This document shows positions 8,070 to 15,023 of a stretch of 18,528 bases of DNA, in pieces. Position numbers and translations under genes: made by a program. The notes under the pieces were generated by a model that saw only the letters and a program-made list of their open reading frames with translations, was not told where the DNA came from and made no database searches. The stretch is taken from NCBI GenBank assembly GCA_946482545.1, contig CAMLRX010000104.1, forward strand, positions 1 through 18,528. Direction: 5' to 3'. This DNA comes from an uncultured Flavihumibacter sp. Lineage in GTDB: Bacteria > Bacteroidota > Bacteroidia > Chitinophagales > Chitinophagaceae. Within the stretch, counting starts at the first letter, position 1, and each line of letters begins with the position of its first letter.

Positions 8070-9274
8070 TGATGAAGAACCGAGATATCGTAATCGTGGG
8101 GTTACAGCCATGGGACATTGAAATAGGATCGAATTGTAAGAATATCGCGACCGAGTTCGCGAAACACAACCGGGTGCTGTATGTGAATGCGCCCATCGAT
8201 AGGAAAACGTATATCCGCGATAAAGAAAAGCCCAATGTCAAAAAAAGGATAGACATCATTAACGGGGCAGAGAACCTGGTAGAGATAGCCCACAATCTCT
8301 GGAACCTGTATCCCAGGAACATCATTCATTCCATCAACTGGGTGCCTTTCACCGGGCTGTTCAGTATTTTTAATAAGTCGAACAACAGGAAATTCGCGCA
8401 GGACATCAAATCGGCCATTCAGCGCCTGGGATTTAAGGACATCATTCTTTTCAACGACAGTGATATGTTCCGGAGCTATTTCCTGAATGAAATGCTGAAG
8501 CCTGACCTCAGTATTTATTACAGCCGGGATAACCTGATGGTGCACAAGTACTGGTACAAGCACGGTCATATACTTGAACCCAAACTGATGTCTCGGAACG
8601 CTTTGGTGGTCGCCAACTCTGAACATCTTGCGCAAACCGCCGCGAAATACAATACGAATTCATTCAATGTCGGGCAGGGTTGTGATATCTCCGTATTCGA
8701 TTCGGCAAAGGAATACGCGGTTCCGGAAGACCTTGCGCAACTTCCAAGACCTATCATCGGATATATAGGGGCCGTATTGGGCCATAGACTGGATATTAAC
8801 ATGATCCGTGAGATTGCCAGGCTGCGCCCGGATTGGAGCCTGGTATTTGTAGGCAACCTGGATGCTGATTTTAAGAACAGCGATCTGCATAGTTTTCCAA
8901 ACATCCATTTCCTGGGTCTGAAGGAAGAGAAACTTCTGCCCAATTACCTGCAACATTTCGATGTAGCCTTCAATCCACAAAGCATCAACGACTATACCAT
9001 TGCCAATTATCCCCGTAAGATTGACGAGTATCTCGCCCTCGGAAAACCAACCGTGGCAACAGATACGGCTACGATGAGTATTTTCAGGGATGTGGTTTAT
9101 CTTGGAAGTTCAGCCGAAGATTACATCCGGTTAATTGAGTTGGCCATCAGCGAGGATTCTCCTGAAAAAAGGCAGCAAAGAATTGCCTGCGCCGCCTCCC
9201 ATACCTGGGATCAGAGTGTGAATGCGATTTACGAGGCCATTTACAAAGTGCGCCCTGATCTACAACCCCGATAG
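8069..9274 (+). CDS. GT-B fold glycosyltransferase (GT4/TuaH-like)
   Basis: The 401-residue soluble protein starts with a Rossmann-like strand (DIVIVGLQPWDIE) and a second domain beginning PIIGYIGAVLGHR. A C-terminal nucleotide-sugar site follows: NYPRKIDEYLALGKPTVATD, the GT4-type E-x-n-E region. It resembles retaining GT-B enzymes of the GT4 group and TuaH-like proteins. It probably adds one sugar to the lipid-linked repeat unit on the cytoplasmic face; donor and acceptor cannot be read from sequence. The start ATG overlaps the TolC-family stop by one base (TAATG), which implies coupled translation. It is the last gene of the + operon, and its TAG lies 20 bases from the end of the convergent cluster. 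Confidence 0.87.
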   Translation: MMKNRDIVIVGLQPWDIEIGSNCKNIATEFAKHNRVLYVNAPIDRKTYIRDKEKPNVKKRIDIINGAENLVEIAHNLWNLYPRNIIHSINWVPFTGLFSIFNKSNNRKFAQDIKSAIQRLGFKDIILFNDSDMFRSYFLNEMLKPDLSIYYSRDNLMVHKYWYKHGHILEPKLMSRNALVVANSEHLAQTAAKYNTNSFNVGQGCDISVFDSAKEYAVPEDLAQLPRPIIGYIGAVLGHRLDINMIREIARLRPDWSLVFVGNLDADFKNSDLHSFPNIHFLGLKEEKLLPNYLQHFDVAFNPQSINDYTIANYPRKIDEYLALGKPTVATDTATMSIFRDVVYLGSSAEDYIRLIELAISEDSPEKRQQRIACAASHTWDQSVNAIYEAIYKVRPDLQPR

Positions 9275-9285
9275 TTAATCCGGGG
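9266..9285. terminator. Weak candidate hairpin between convergent operons
   Basis: CCCCG (9266-9270) pairs with CGGGG (9281-9285), with an AT/AT extension broken by one bulged base. It overlaps the stop of the GT-B gene and lies next to the stop of the convergent GT-C gene (9295-9297). The 20-base gap is the only place for a shared terminator, but no U tract is seen on either strand, so this is a tentative call. Confidence 0.3.
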
Positions 9286-9294
9286 CTGCGCCCA

Positions 9295-10566
9295 CTAGTT
9301 GTGGCGCTTCAGCAGATCCAGTAGGTATGCATCCGTTTTTGTAGCTGTATCTGAGAGCGGCTTACCAAAGAAATACGTTTCATATTCATTCCGGAAAACG
9401 CCATTGGCGTGCTTTTTAGCCAGCACTTCTTTGTTAAAGGAGGTATAGGTCATATAACCTATGGCGGCCAAACCGCTGATTACATAAGGTATAATCAATA
9501 CAAAGCTTAGTCTTCTCCATTTTATTGTCGTGATCTTCACCTGGCATACCAGGGCAATAAAAAGCGGAACAACCGGTACCCAGAAACGCGGATCATAAAA
9601 GGGCCAGTTGAACATGAGCAACGTGTAGAACAGGAGATAAGCTTTTACCACAAACGGAATATTATTCCTGCGGATGAAGAGCAGGTAAATGTACCCGGCC
9701 AGGTAGAGTATGCCAATGCTGATAAAAAGGATACTGCTGGTGGCGGAAGAGAAAACGGTGTTCAGCCTTGCGATAGATGTATTCAGCCCGATCTCGGTGA
9801 ATTCCGTGAGGTGCCATTTGAAAACACGGGTTACTTTGGCGCCTTCGTCGAATTGTTTGGTCAGTACGCCGGTATAATGATCCAGTCCCAGGAATTTAGA
9901 AAAAACGATTACCAGTACCACCAATACCGCGAGCGCAATAAGAATCACCTTATGCTTCTTCACGAGTTGAATGATCTGCTGTCGGTATTCCCACATAATG
10001 CCTGCCACCAGCGCTGCGATAAGCGTTACGCCAACCGTGCGGGTAAAAAAAGCGAGGGCACCGCATGCGAAGGCAAGCATTAACGGCATTATTTTCCGTT
10101 CGCGGGAATAGCGGTAAAAGAAATACAGTGAAGCCATGGAGAAGAAAAGGTATTGCATCTCCGAAAGCGGATGTACCATGAACTTAATGGTGGTCCAGTT
10201 CAGCAGCACCAGAACGAAAAGCAGGTATTTGTTGAACATGCCCGCGAAAATGCGTGCCGTAAAATACAGCGCCGCCATAAGATAAATGGCGTTGATGAGA
10301 ATGATGGTGAAGGAGTGAAGGATACCGGCTTTCGAAAGGCCCAATAGCAGGAAGGTGTAGCCGTAAGGCAGGTAATCCTGTGCAGCAACGGAATCCGGTG
10401 CACAGCCCACTTCGAAACAATCTTTGATGGCGAAATACCGGTTCGTGTCAATATGGAACCGGAGCGGCGAAATGCAGTTGGCGAGGTAAACTGCGGCCAG
10501 TGCGAAGCTGATCCATTTCAACAGGTTGACCCATTTGTCGTTCGGTGAAGATGTTGTGGGTAGCAT
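9295..10566 (-). CDS. Polytopic GT-C-like glycosyltransferase (PMT/ArnT-type)
   Basis: A hydrophobic protein of 423 residues with roughly ten membrane segments. After the first segment comes a loop with RFHIDTNRYF (D40), placed where GT-C enzymes carry their catalytic or metal-linked acidic residue. A TRTVGVTLIAALVAG segment also fits. GT-C enzymes take sugar from polyprenyl-phosphate donors and act outside the cytoplasmic membrane. The neighbouring DPM-like GT2 could make that donor. I chose the ATG at 10566, ten bases after the methyltransferase stop and preceded by an A-rich stretch; a GTG at 10590 would add eight residues and overlap the upstream gene. Family assignment rests on topology and the acidic loop, so the exact family (GT39, GT83 or a related group) is open. 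Confidence 0.7.
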   Translation of the reverse strand: MLPTTSSPNDKWVNLLKWISFALAAVYLANCISPLRFHIDTNRYFAIKDCFEVGCAPDSVAAQDYLPYGYTFLLLGLSKAGILHSFTIILINAIYLMAALYFTARIFAGMFNKYLLFVLVLLNWTTIKFMVHPLSEMQYLFFSMASLYFFYRYSRERKIMPLMLAFACGALAFFTRTVGVTLIAALVAGIMWEYRQQIIQLVKKHKVILIALAVLVVLVIVFSKFLGLDHYTGVLTKQFDEGAKVTRVFKWHLTEFTEIGLNTSIARLNTVFSSATSSILFISIGILYLAGYIYLLFIRRNNIPFVVKAYLLFYTLLMFNWPFYDPRFWVPVVPLFIALVCQVKITTIKWRRLSFVLIIPYVISGLAAIGYMTYTSFNKEVLAKKHANGVFRNEYETYFFGKPLSDTATKTDAYLLDLLKRHN

Positions 10567-10576
10567 ATTTCTTTTT

Positions 10577-11314
10577 TTATGCGTGAACACGGGCGATTCC
10601 GATAACCGAAAGCCCCACGCTTTTCAGGAGTATTTTATCTGCCAGGCGAAACACCGGTACCAGTTTTTCAAACAGGTGGAGTTGTCCGCGCGGAATGGTC
10701 TTTTTCTTCAGCAAAGTGCCGGAAAACCACCATCCGAACAAACCTGCGAAGTTGAAGTACTTTGTTTGAAGCACTTCGCCACCTGAATTAGACAGTAAGG
10801 TGCTGAGCGATTGTCGCGTATATCTTCTGAAATGGCCCAGTTCCTTGTCAAATCCGTTGAAAAGTTGCTGGTAAGCAGGCACAAGCACAATCAATACCCC
10901 ATTTTCTTTCAGCAGTGCGCGGCAGTTGGCGATGGCCAGTTTGTCGTTTTCAATGTGTTCCACCACATTCAGCGCGATCACCGTATCAAAAGTATGCAGC
11001 AAAAAAGCATACCTCGTGGTAAAATCGGGTGCTGCCAGGTCTACCTGCACCACTTCTTTAAGTTTGGAATGCGCTTTAAATCTATGCCGGAGCACCGTAC
11101 AATATTCCTGGCGCAGGTCGCTCAGCGTTACCAGGCTTTTCTGCTCCAGCAGGATAGCGGATATATTGCCTATTCCGCTTCCGATTTCCAGTACCTCTTT
11201 TCCGCAGAATGGTGCTATTTCACTGAACAGCCATTGGTTGAACCCGGGGGCTTCAGCGAAAAGTTCGAGTGTTTCATTCCCGGCCGGATCACTGATCACC
11301 GCTTCTTTTTGCAT
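10577..11314 (-). CDS. Class I SAM-dependent methyltransferase
   Basis: The 245-residue protein carries motif I as VLEIGSGIGN (residues 41-50). An acidic post-I strand follows (TLSDLRQEY), then motif IV-like FDTVIALNVVEHIEND and the post-motif LLKENGVLIVLVPAYQ. This is the ordinary Rossmann class I fold of the Methyltransf_11/12/23 type. The C-terminal part (FNFAGLFGWWFSG) is hydrophobic and may touch the membrane. Such enzymes near lipid-linked sugar synthases may methylate a sugar, a lipid carrier or a chain end; the substrate is not evident. The ATG overlaps the stop of the upstream GT2 by one base (TAATG on the minus strand), indicating translational coupling in a three-gene unit with that GT2 and the GT-C protein. 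Confidence 0.86.
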   Translation of the reverse strand: MQKEAVISDPAGNETLELFAEAPGFNQWLFSEIAPFCGKEVLEIGSGIGNISAILLEQKSLVTLSDLRQEYCTVLRHRFKAHSKLKEVVQVDLAAPDFTTRYAFLLHTFDTVIALNVVEHIENDKLAIANCRALLKENGVLIVLVPAYQQLFNGFDKELGHFRRYTRQSLSTLLSNSGGEVLQTKYFNFAGLFGWWFSGTLLKKKTIPRGQLHLFEKLVPVFRLADKILLKSVGLSVIGIARVHA

Positions 11315-12042
11315 TACTTAGAGAAGAGATTGTATTTCAGAATACAATAGATGGCCCTTACCCCGTCTTTCCAACCAATCTTTTTGCCTTCTTCGTAGGT
11401 ACGGCCATAATAGGAGATGCCCACTTCATAAATTCTGACTTTCGGTACCCGCGCGATTTTTGCAGTGATTTCTGGTTCGAAACCGAATCTTTTTTCCTTC
11501 AGTTTGATCTTCTGGATAATGTCGGTCCGGAAGAGTTTGTAACAGGTTTCCATGTCGGTAAGGTTCAGGTTGGTGAACATATTGCTGAGCATGGTAAGTA
11601 CGTATTTATTGCCGATGGAGTGCCAGAAGAAGAGGATGCGGTGGGGATTGCCGCCCATGAACCGGGAGCCGAACACCACATCAGCCGTTCCGCGAAGAAT
11701 CGGTTTCAGCAGCAGGTTGTATTCCTCGGGATCATATTCCAGGTCGGCATCCTGGATAATCAGGTATTCACCGGTAGCTTTTGCGATCCCGGTATGGATG
11801 GCTGCTCCCTTTCCCTGGTTTACCTCGTGCTTATAATATTGCATGTTCAGCTCCGGATGACTGGCTTTGTATGCCAGCAATACTTCTTCTGTATTGTCTG
11901 TGGAGCAGTCGTTCACCAGAATAAGTTCCTTCTCAATATTATTCAGTAACTGAACATTGGCAACCCTGTCGAGTATCAGGTGGATGGTACGGGCTTCGTT
12001 GTAAGCGGGAATTACAATGGAGAGCTTCTTAAAATTTTCCAT
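11314..12042 (-). CDS. GT2 glycosyltransferase, dolichyl-phosphate-mannose-synthase-like
   Basis: The 242-residue protein has a GT-A fold: [13 protein letters not shown] at the N-terminus, VNDCSTDNT (44-51), [12 protein letters not shown] holding the DAD metal site (98-100), VFGSRFMGG, and a C-terminal [18 protein letters not shown]. This set is typical of polyprenyl-phosphate mannose/glucose synthases (DPM1 type), which place one sugar from a nucleotide donor onto a lipid phosphate. It lacks clear membrane helices, as in the soluble DPM subfamily. I chose ATG 12042 because the motif starts eight residues later; a TTG at 12099 would add 19 unrelated residues. It is followed, with one-base overlap, by the methyltransferase and then the GT-C enzyme, which could consume its product. 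Confidence 0.86.
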   Translation of the reverse strand: MENFKKLSIVIPAYNEARTIHLILDRVANVQLLNNIEKELILVNDCSTDNTEEVLLAYKASHPELNMQYYKHEVNQGKGAAIHTGIAKATGEYLIIQDADLEYDPEEYNLLLKPILRGTADVVFGSRFMGGNPHRILFFWHSIGNKYVLTMLSNMFTNLNLTDMETCYKLFRTDIIQKIKLKEKRFGFEPEITAKIARVPKVRIYEVGISYYGRTYEEGKKIGWKDGVRAIYCILKYNLFSK

Positions 12043-12068
12043 TTGGGAGTTATAAGGTGATTTGGCGC

Positions 12069-12099
12069 CTAAATTATAATAGAAACACTGTGTTTGCAA
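12069..12099 (-). promoter_or_regulatory. Candidate internal promoter with a palindrome in its spacer
   Basis: On the minus strand TTG (12097-12099) and TAATTTAG (12069-12076) are 20 bases apart, resembling the Bacteroidota -33/-7 pattern with one mismatch in the -7 box. The 13-base palindrome AAACACTGTGTTT (12083-12095) lies between them. The site is in the 92-base gap before the DPM-like gene, the only sizeable gap in this cluster, so it could start a separate transcript. Supported by motif similarity alone. Confidence 0.28.
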
Positions 12100-12134
12100 T
12101 ACATGGCCGGCTTTTTTTACTTACGGGCACTTAC

Positions 12135-13349
12135 TTATTCCTGTTTCAGCAGTTCATCTATGTATATAAGCTTTGTATGTTGTGTTTTTAGAAATGATTT
12201 GCGTGCCTTTCCAAGTTTTAACAAGGCCATCGCCTGCCTGAATGCGAAAACAGGAATCATGCATAGCGCGCCCAGGTATTTGGAACTACGCCCTTTGATA
12301 AGTACAATAGTGATGAATGAAAGCAGGAAAGACAAAAGAATACCCGCCCATATTTTGAAATGAAGCGGATTTATAAAAAAGTTGAGCGCCGTAAAAAAGA
12401 AGGCTGCGCCCAGGACGATGAAGAGTGGGGGACGCATTACGGAGAATCCGAAATACATCAGGTTCAGGCTGAACTTTTTCAGTCCGGTAAAAAAGATGGC
12501 CCAGCTTTCGGCGAAGTACTTAAAATAAGCGTTGATCCACCTCGTGCGTTGCGTTTCCAATGATTTCCCTGAACTTATTTTTTCATCATAAAGAACAGCT
12601 TCTTCCGCGAAAGCGATACGTGGCACACTGGTTACCAGGTGCGCCTGCAGTTTTTTATCGAATCCGCCCAACATGCTCGAATACTTCACTTCCCGGTAGA
12701 GGTCCAGGTCCACGGCTACCCCGGAGCCCCAGATGGCGGAAGAAAGCCCCATCCAGGCCCTCGATTGTCTTTCAATGAAAAAGTTGAACATGTCTCCTAT
12801 GGCATCCATTCTGGCAAAAACAGAATCTGTATTCTTCGGTTTGAAGTCGCATTGCACAACTTTATATCCCTTTCTGAAATAATCGTTCATTACAGCCAGG
12901 AAGCGGGGGTGGAGCAGGTTGTCGGAATCGAGAATAATCACTGCATCGTGTTTGCGCTCCAGGTGATCCAGTGCATAATGTATGGATTTGATCTTCGCAT
13001 GGAGTGCGGGTTGCGGTTCCAGCACGGTAATGCGCGGGTCGGAAAAAGTCAGTTGGCGGGTATCACAATCATCGGCTACCACGTACACCTGGAAACCGCC
13101 ATAGCTTTGTTTCAGAATGGAATCCACCAAAGGAAGCACGAACTCCGCTTCCTGGTGCGCGGTAATAATGACCGCGAATTCCATGTTTCTGTCCACTACA
13201 ACCGGCTTTCTATCTGCCGGAGGCTTTGCGGAAAACAGTTTCGCGATCCCATATCCCATCAGTGAAAACAAAGGAACCAGCACATACAATGCAACAAGAA
13301 GTTGTACGAGCAGGAAAAGGTAATAAAGTATAGTAGTAAATAGGTTCAT
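12135..13349 (-). CDS. Membrane-anchored GT2 glycosyltransferase
   Basis: The 404-residue protein has a hydrophobic N-terminal segment (about 5-33), then a GT-A domain with FAVIITAHQEAEFV, VVADDCD (93-96), ILDSDN with the DSD metal site (141-143), SAIWGSGVAVD, a GGFDKKLQ acceptor-site motif (D231), and QRTRW (267-271, the QxxRW motif of processive and some non-processive GT2 enzymes). A C-terminal set of hydrophobic helices (about 295-375) follows. This places it with cellulose-synthase/NodC-like membrane GT2 proteins that work on the inner leaflet. It may polymerise or add a beta-linked sugar; product unknown. It lies 11 bases after its neighbouring GT2 and is followed by a 92-base gap, so it may mark the end of a two-gene transcript. 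Confidence 0.86.
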   Translation of the reverse strand: MNLFTTILYYLFLLVQLLVALYVLVPLFSLMGYGIAKLFSAKPPADRKPVVVDRNMEFAVIITAHQEAEFVLPLVDSILKQSYGGFQVYVVADDCDTRQLTFSDPRITVLEPQPALHAKIKSIHYALDHLERKHDAVIILDSDNLLHPRFLAVMNDYFRKGYKVVQCDFKPKNTDSVFARMDAIGDMFNFFIERQSRAWMGLSSAIWGSGVAVDLDLYREVKYSSMLGGFDKKLQAHLVTSVPRIAFAEEAVLYDEKISSGKSLETQRTRWINAYFKYFAESWAIFFTGLKKFSLNLMYFGFSVMRPPLFIVLGAAFFFTALNFFINPLHFKIWAGILLSFLLSFITIVLIKGRSSKYLGALCMIPVFAFRQAMALLKLGKARKSFLKTQHTKLIYIDELLKQE

Positions 13350-13360
13350 GTTTTGAATGC

Positions 13361-14545
13361 TTATGCGAAATTTTCCCGGGCCGCCTTATCCCACAATACA
13401 GATTGTTTTCCACGCAGGTACCTGAAAAGGCCAAGATAGAGCGAAATATTCAGGAACAGAAAATAATAGGGCACGTACAACAACTTTACTTTCCTGTTCC
13501 TGGTAGAGTAATACCAACCCACCAGTGCAGCGCCGTAGAAAAGGACTTGGACTACGAGCAGGGCCTGGAATGGCCAGGCACCATTCGTGTATACAAGGTA
13601 AATGTTCAGCAATAAGATAAGCGGAAGCAGGAATGGGCATACGGCCCAACGCAGCACGCGGTGGGAGATGTATTGAAAAGAAAGTACCGGGTAACGAAAG
13701 ATGTTCAGCAAAGGCCGGAGCATAACAATAGACTGAAACCCGCCGGCACTGATGCGGATTTTCCTTTTTTGTTCCTCCACCATAGAGGCTGAAGGTGCCT
13801 CAACGGCATAGGCGGCTGGTTCATAGGCCACGCGGTAACCCCGTTGACAAATACGCAGGGATATAATAAAATCATCCAGCAACACATCTGAAGGCACTTT
13901 TTCATACAGATGAGTACGGATGGAAAACAATTCTCCGGCAGCGCCAACCACAGTGTACAGTTCAGCGTCAAGTTTTTTAAGGTAAGATTCGTATTTCCAG
14001 TAAAGCCCTTCTCCGGCACCGGCCACCTGCGTTTCTTTCAGGGAACGAACTTTCTTCTCTCCGGCTACCCCACCTGTCCGCTCATCCTGGTAATGGCGTG
14101 CAATATTCAGTATACAGGCTTTATTAAGGGTAGTGTTGGCGTCCGTAAATACCACAATTGGAGTGTCCACCTTTTCCATCGCACGTTCTATAGCAGCCAC
14201 TTTTCCTCTTCTTTCAGGCTGGTGCATCACTGTAACACCTGGGTAAGACGCGGCAATCGCAGGCGTACGGTCTGATGAACCATCAGTAATAATCAATAAT
14301 TTAAAAAGCCCTTCCGGATAATCGAGCGCCAGGGAGTTTTCTATCTTTTCCCCGATAAAATCCTCTTCATTGAATGCGGCTACTACCAGCGTAACGGCCG
14401 GCAACGGCACTGCAGAAAGGGTATGCTGTGGTTTGCCGAATTTTTTTTTCAGAAATACAAGTATGGTGATGAGAAAACCATAGCCGATATAACTATAAAA
14501 TACAATAAATGCAAATATGAAAAGAAGCCATGCCGCCAGATTCAT
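13361..14545 (-). CDS. Membrane-anchored GT2 glycosyltransferase (first gene of minus cluster)
   Basis: The 394-residue protein has a N-terminal membrane segment (about 6-32), then a GT-A domain: TLVVAAFNEEDFIG, LLIITDGSSDRT (D88), a GRGKVAA-like ERRGKVAAIE, VVFTDANTTL (D135-A-N137, a DxN variant of the DxD site), GAAGELFSIR, and VLLDDFIISL (D224/D225 as the catalytic-base pair). In place of QxxRW it has EQKRKIR (258-264), which is common in the related group of GT2 enzymes that begin with a short membrane helix. Three to four hydrophobic helices finish the protein. It probably transfers a sugar at the inner face of the membrane. It starts next to the AT-rich divergent region, so it is likely the promoter-proximal gene. 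It is similar in layout to its downstream neighbour but diverged in sequence. Confidence 0.85.
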   Translation of the reverse strand: MNLAAWLLFIFAFIVFYSYIGYGFLITILVFLKKKFGKPQHTLSAVPLPAVTLVVAAFNEEDFIGEKIENSLALDYPEGLFKLLIITDGSSDRTPAIAASYPGVTVMHQPERRGKVAAIERAMEKVDTPIVVFTDANTTLNKACILNIARHYQDERTGGVAGEKKVRSLKETQVAGAGEGLYWKYESYLKKLDAELYTVVGAAGELFSIRTHLYEKVPSDVLLDDFIISLRICQRGYRVAYEPAAYAVEAPSASMVEEQKRKIRISAGGFQSIVMLRPLLNIFRYPVLSFQYISHRVLRWAVCPFLLPLILLLNIYLVYTNGAWPFQALLVVQVLFYGAALVGWYYSTRNRKVKLLYVPYYFLFLNISLYLGLFRYLRGKQSVLWDKAARENFA

Positions 14546-15023
14546 ATACTAAAAACTGCTTATGTTAATTATTTTGTTTTAAATGTGGAAAAGAAGCCTT
14601 TTTCCGTAGAAAAAACCGGGTTAACTTACGCCTTCCCGTTCGGATCCCTTTTAAACTTCCACCTTGGGCACACTTCACCCTATATTCTTCCCGCACTGAA
14701 AACAGTTTCGGCTTAACAGGTCGTAAATGTAATCGTTTTAACTGCATTCATAGTATGAAAAAATAATTTTATTCCGCCGCAGCATGAGTATCAACGCTTT
14801 TTGTAGAATATTATTGGTAATTCGGGAAAATTGTTGCTCATAAGGGTTTTTTTTAGTGCTTTGGTATAATTATTGATTTTTCTCAGCGTTTTGCAATAAA
14901 TCCGTGCATTTTGAATAAAGTAGAAATTGCTTGAAACCATTTTGTAAACAAAAAATTTAGTACATACCTTAAGAACCCGAGAATTGATGCTTTTTCTATC
15001 CCAATCCAAATATCCTAGACTTT
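14546..15023. other. AT-rich divergent intergenic region
   Basis: About 478 bases between the divergent GT2 gene and the large secreted protein. The right half is strongly AT-rich with several T and A runs. Short open frames here have no recognisable motif and I do not call them. I found a plausible promoter for the + gene (14941-14972) but no clear Bacteroidota -33/-7 pair for the minus cluster, whose promoter must nevertheless lie here. No tRNA, repeat or mobile-element end was seen. Confidence 0.6.
14941..14972 (+). promoter_or_regulatory. Candidate Bacteroidota promoter of the large hydrolase-PKD-RCC1 gene
   Basis: TTTG (14941-14944), a 20-base spacer, then TACCTTAA (14965-14972) fits the TTTG-N19/20-TAnnTTTG pattern with two mismatches in the last four bases. 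It sits in the AT-rich region about 51 bases before the ATG at 15024, a sensible leader length. It is called from pattern only. Confidence 0.33.

Noticed and set aside
10567..10590. GTG start for the GT-C-like gene
   Set aside because: It would overlap the methyltransferase gene and add eight charged residues; the ATG at 10566 is placed better after the upstream stop.
12043..12099. TTG start giving 19 extra residues to the DPM-like GT2
   Set aside because: The added residues resemble no family member and cover the likely promoter region; the ATG at 12042 fits the usual start just before SIVIPAYNE.
12106..12118. GCCGGC followed by seven T as a plus-strand terminator
   Set aside because: A six-base palindrome with no loop cannot form a useful stem, and no plus-strand transcript is expected to end here.
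14423..14747. Small open frames (14423-14716 plus, 14565-14747 minus) at the start of the divergent region
   Set aside because: The first is mostly antisense to the GT2 start; neither shows a motif, signal peptide or credible membrane helix.
14791..15009. 72-codon minus-strand frame in the AT-rich region
   Set aside because: Lys/Asn/Ile-rich composition as expected from AT-rich non-coding DNA, and it overlaps the candidate promoter for the large gene.
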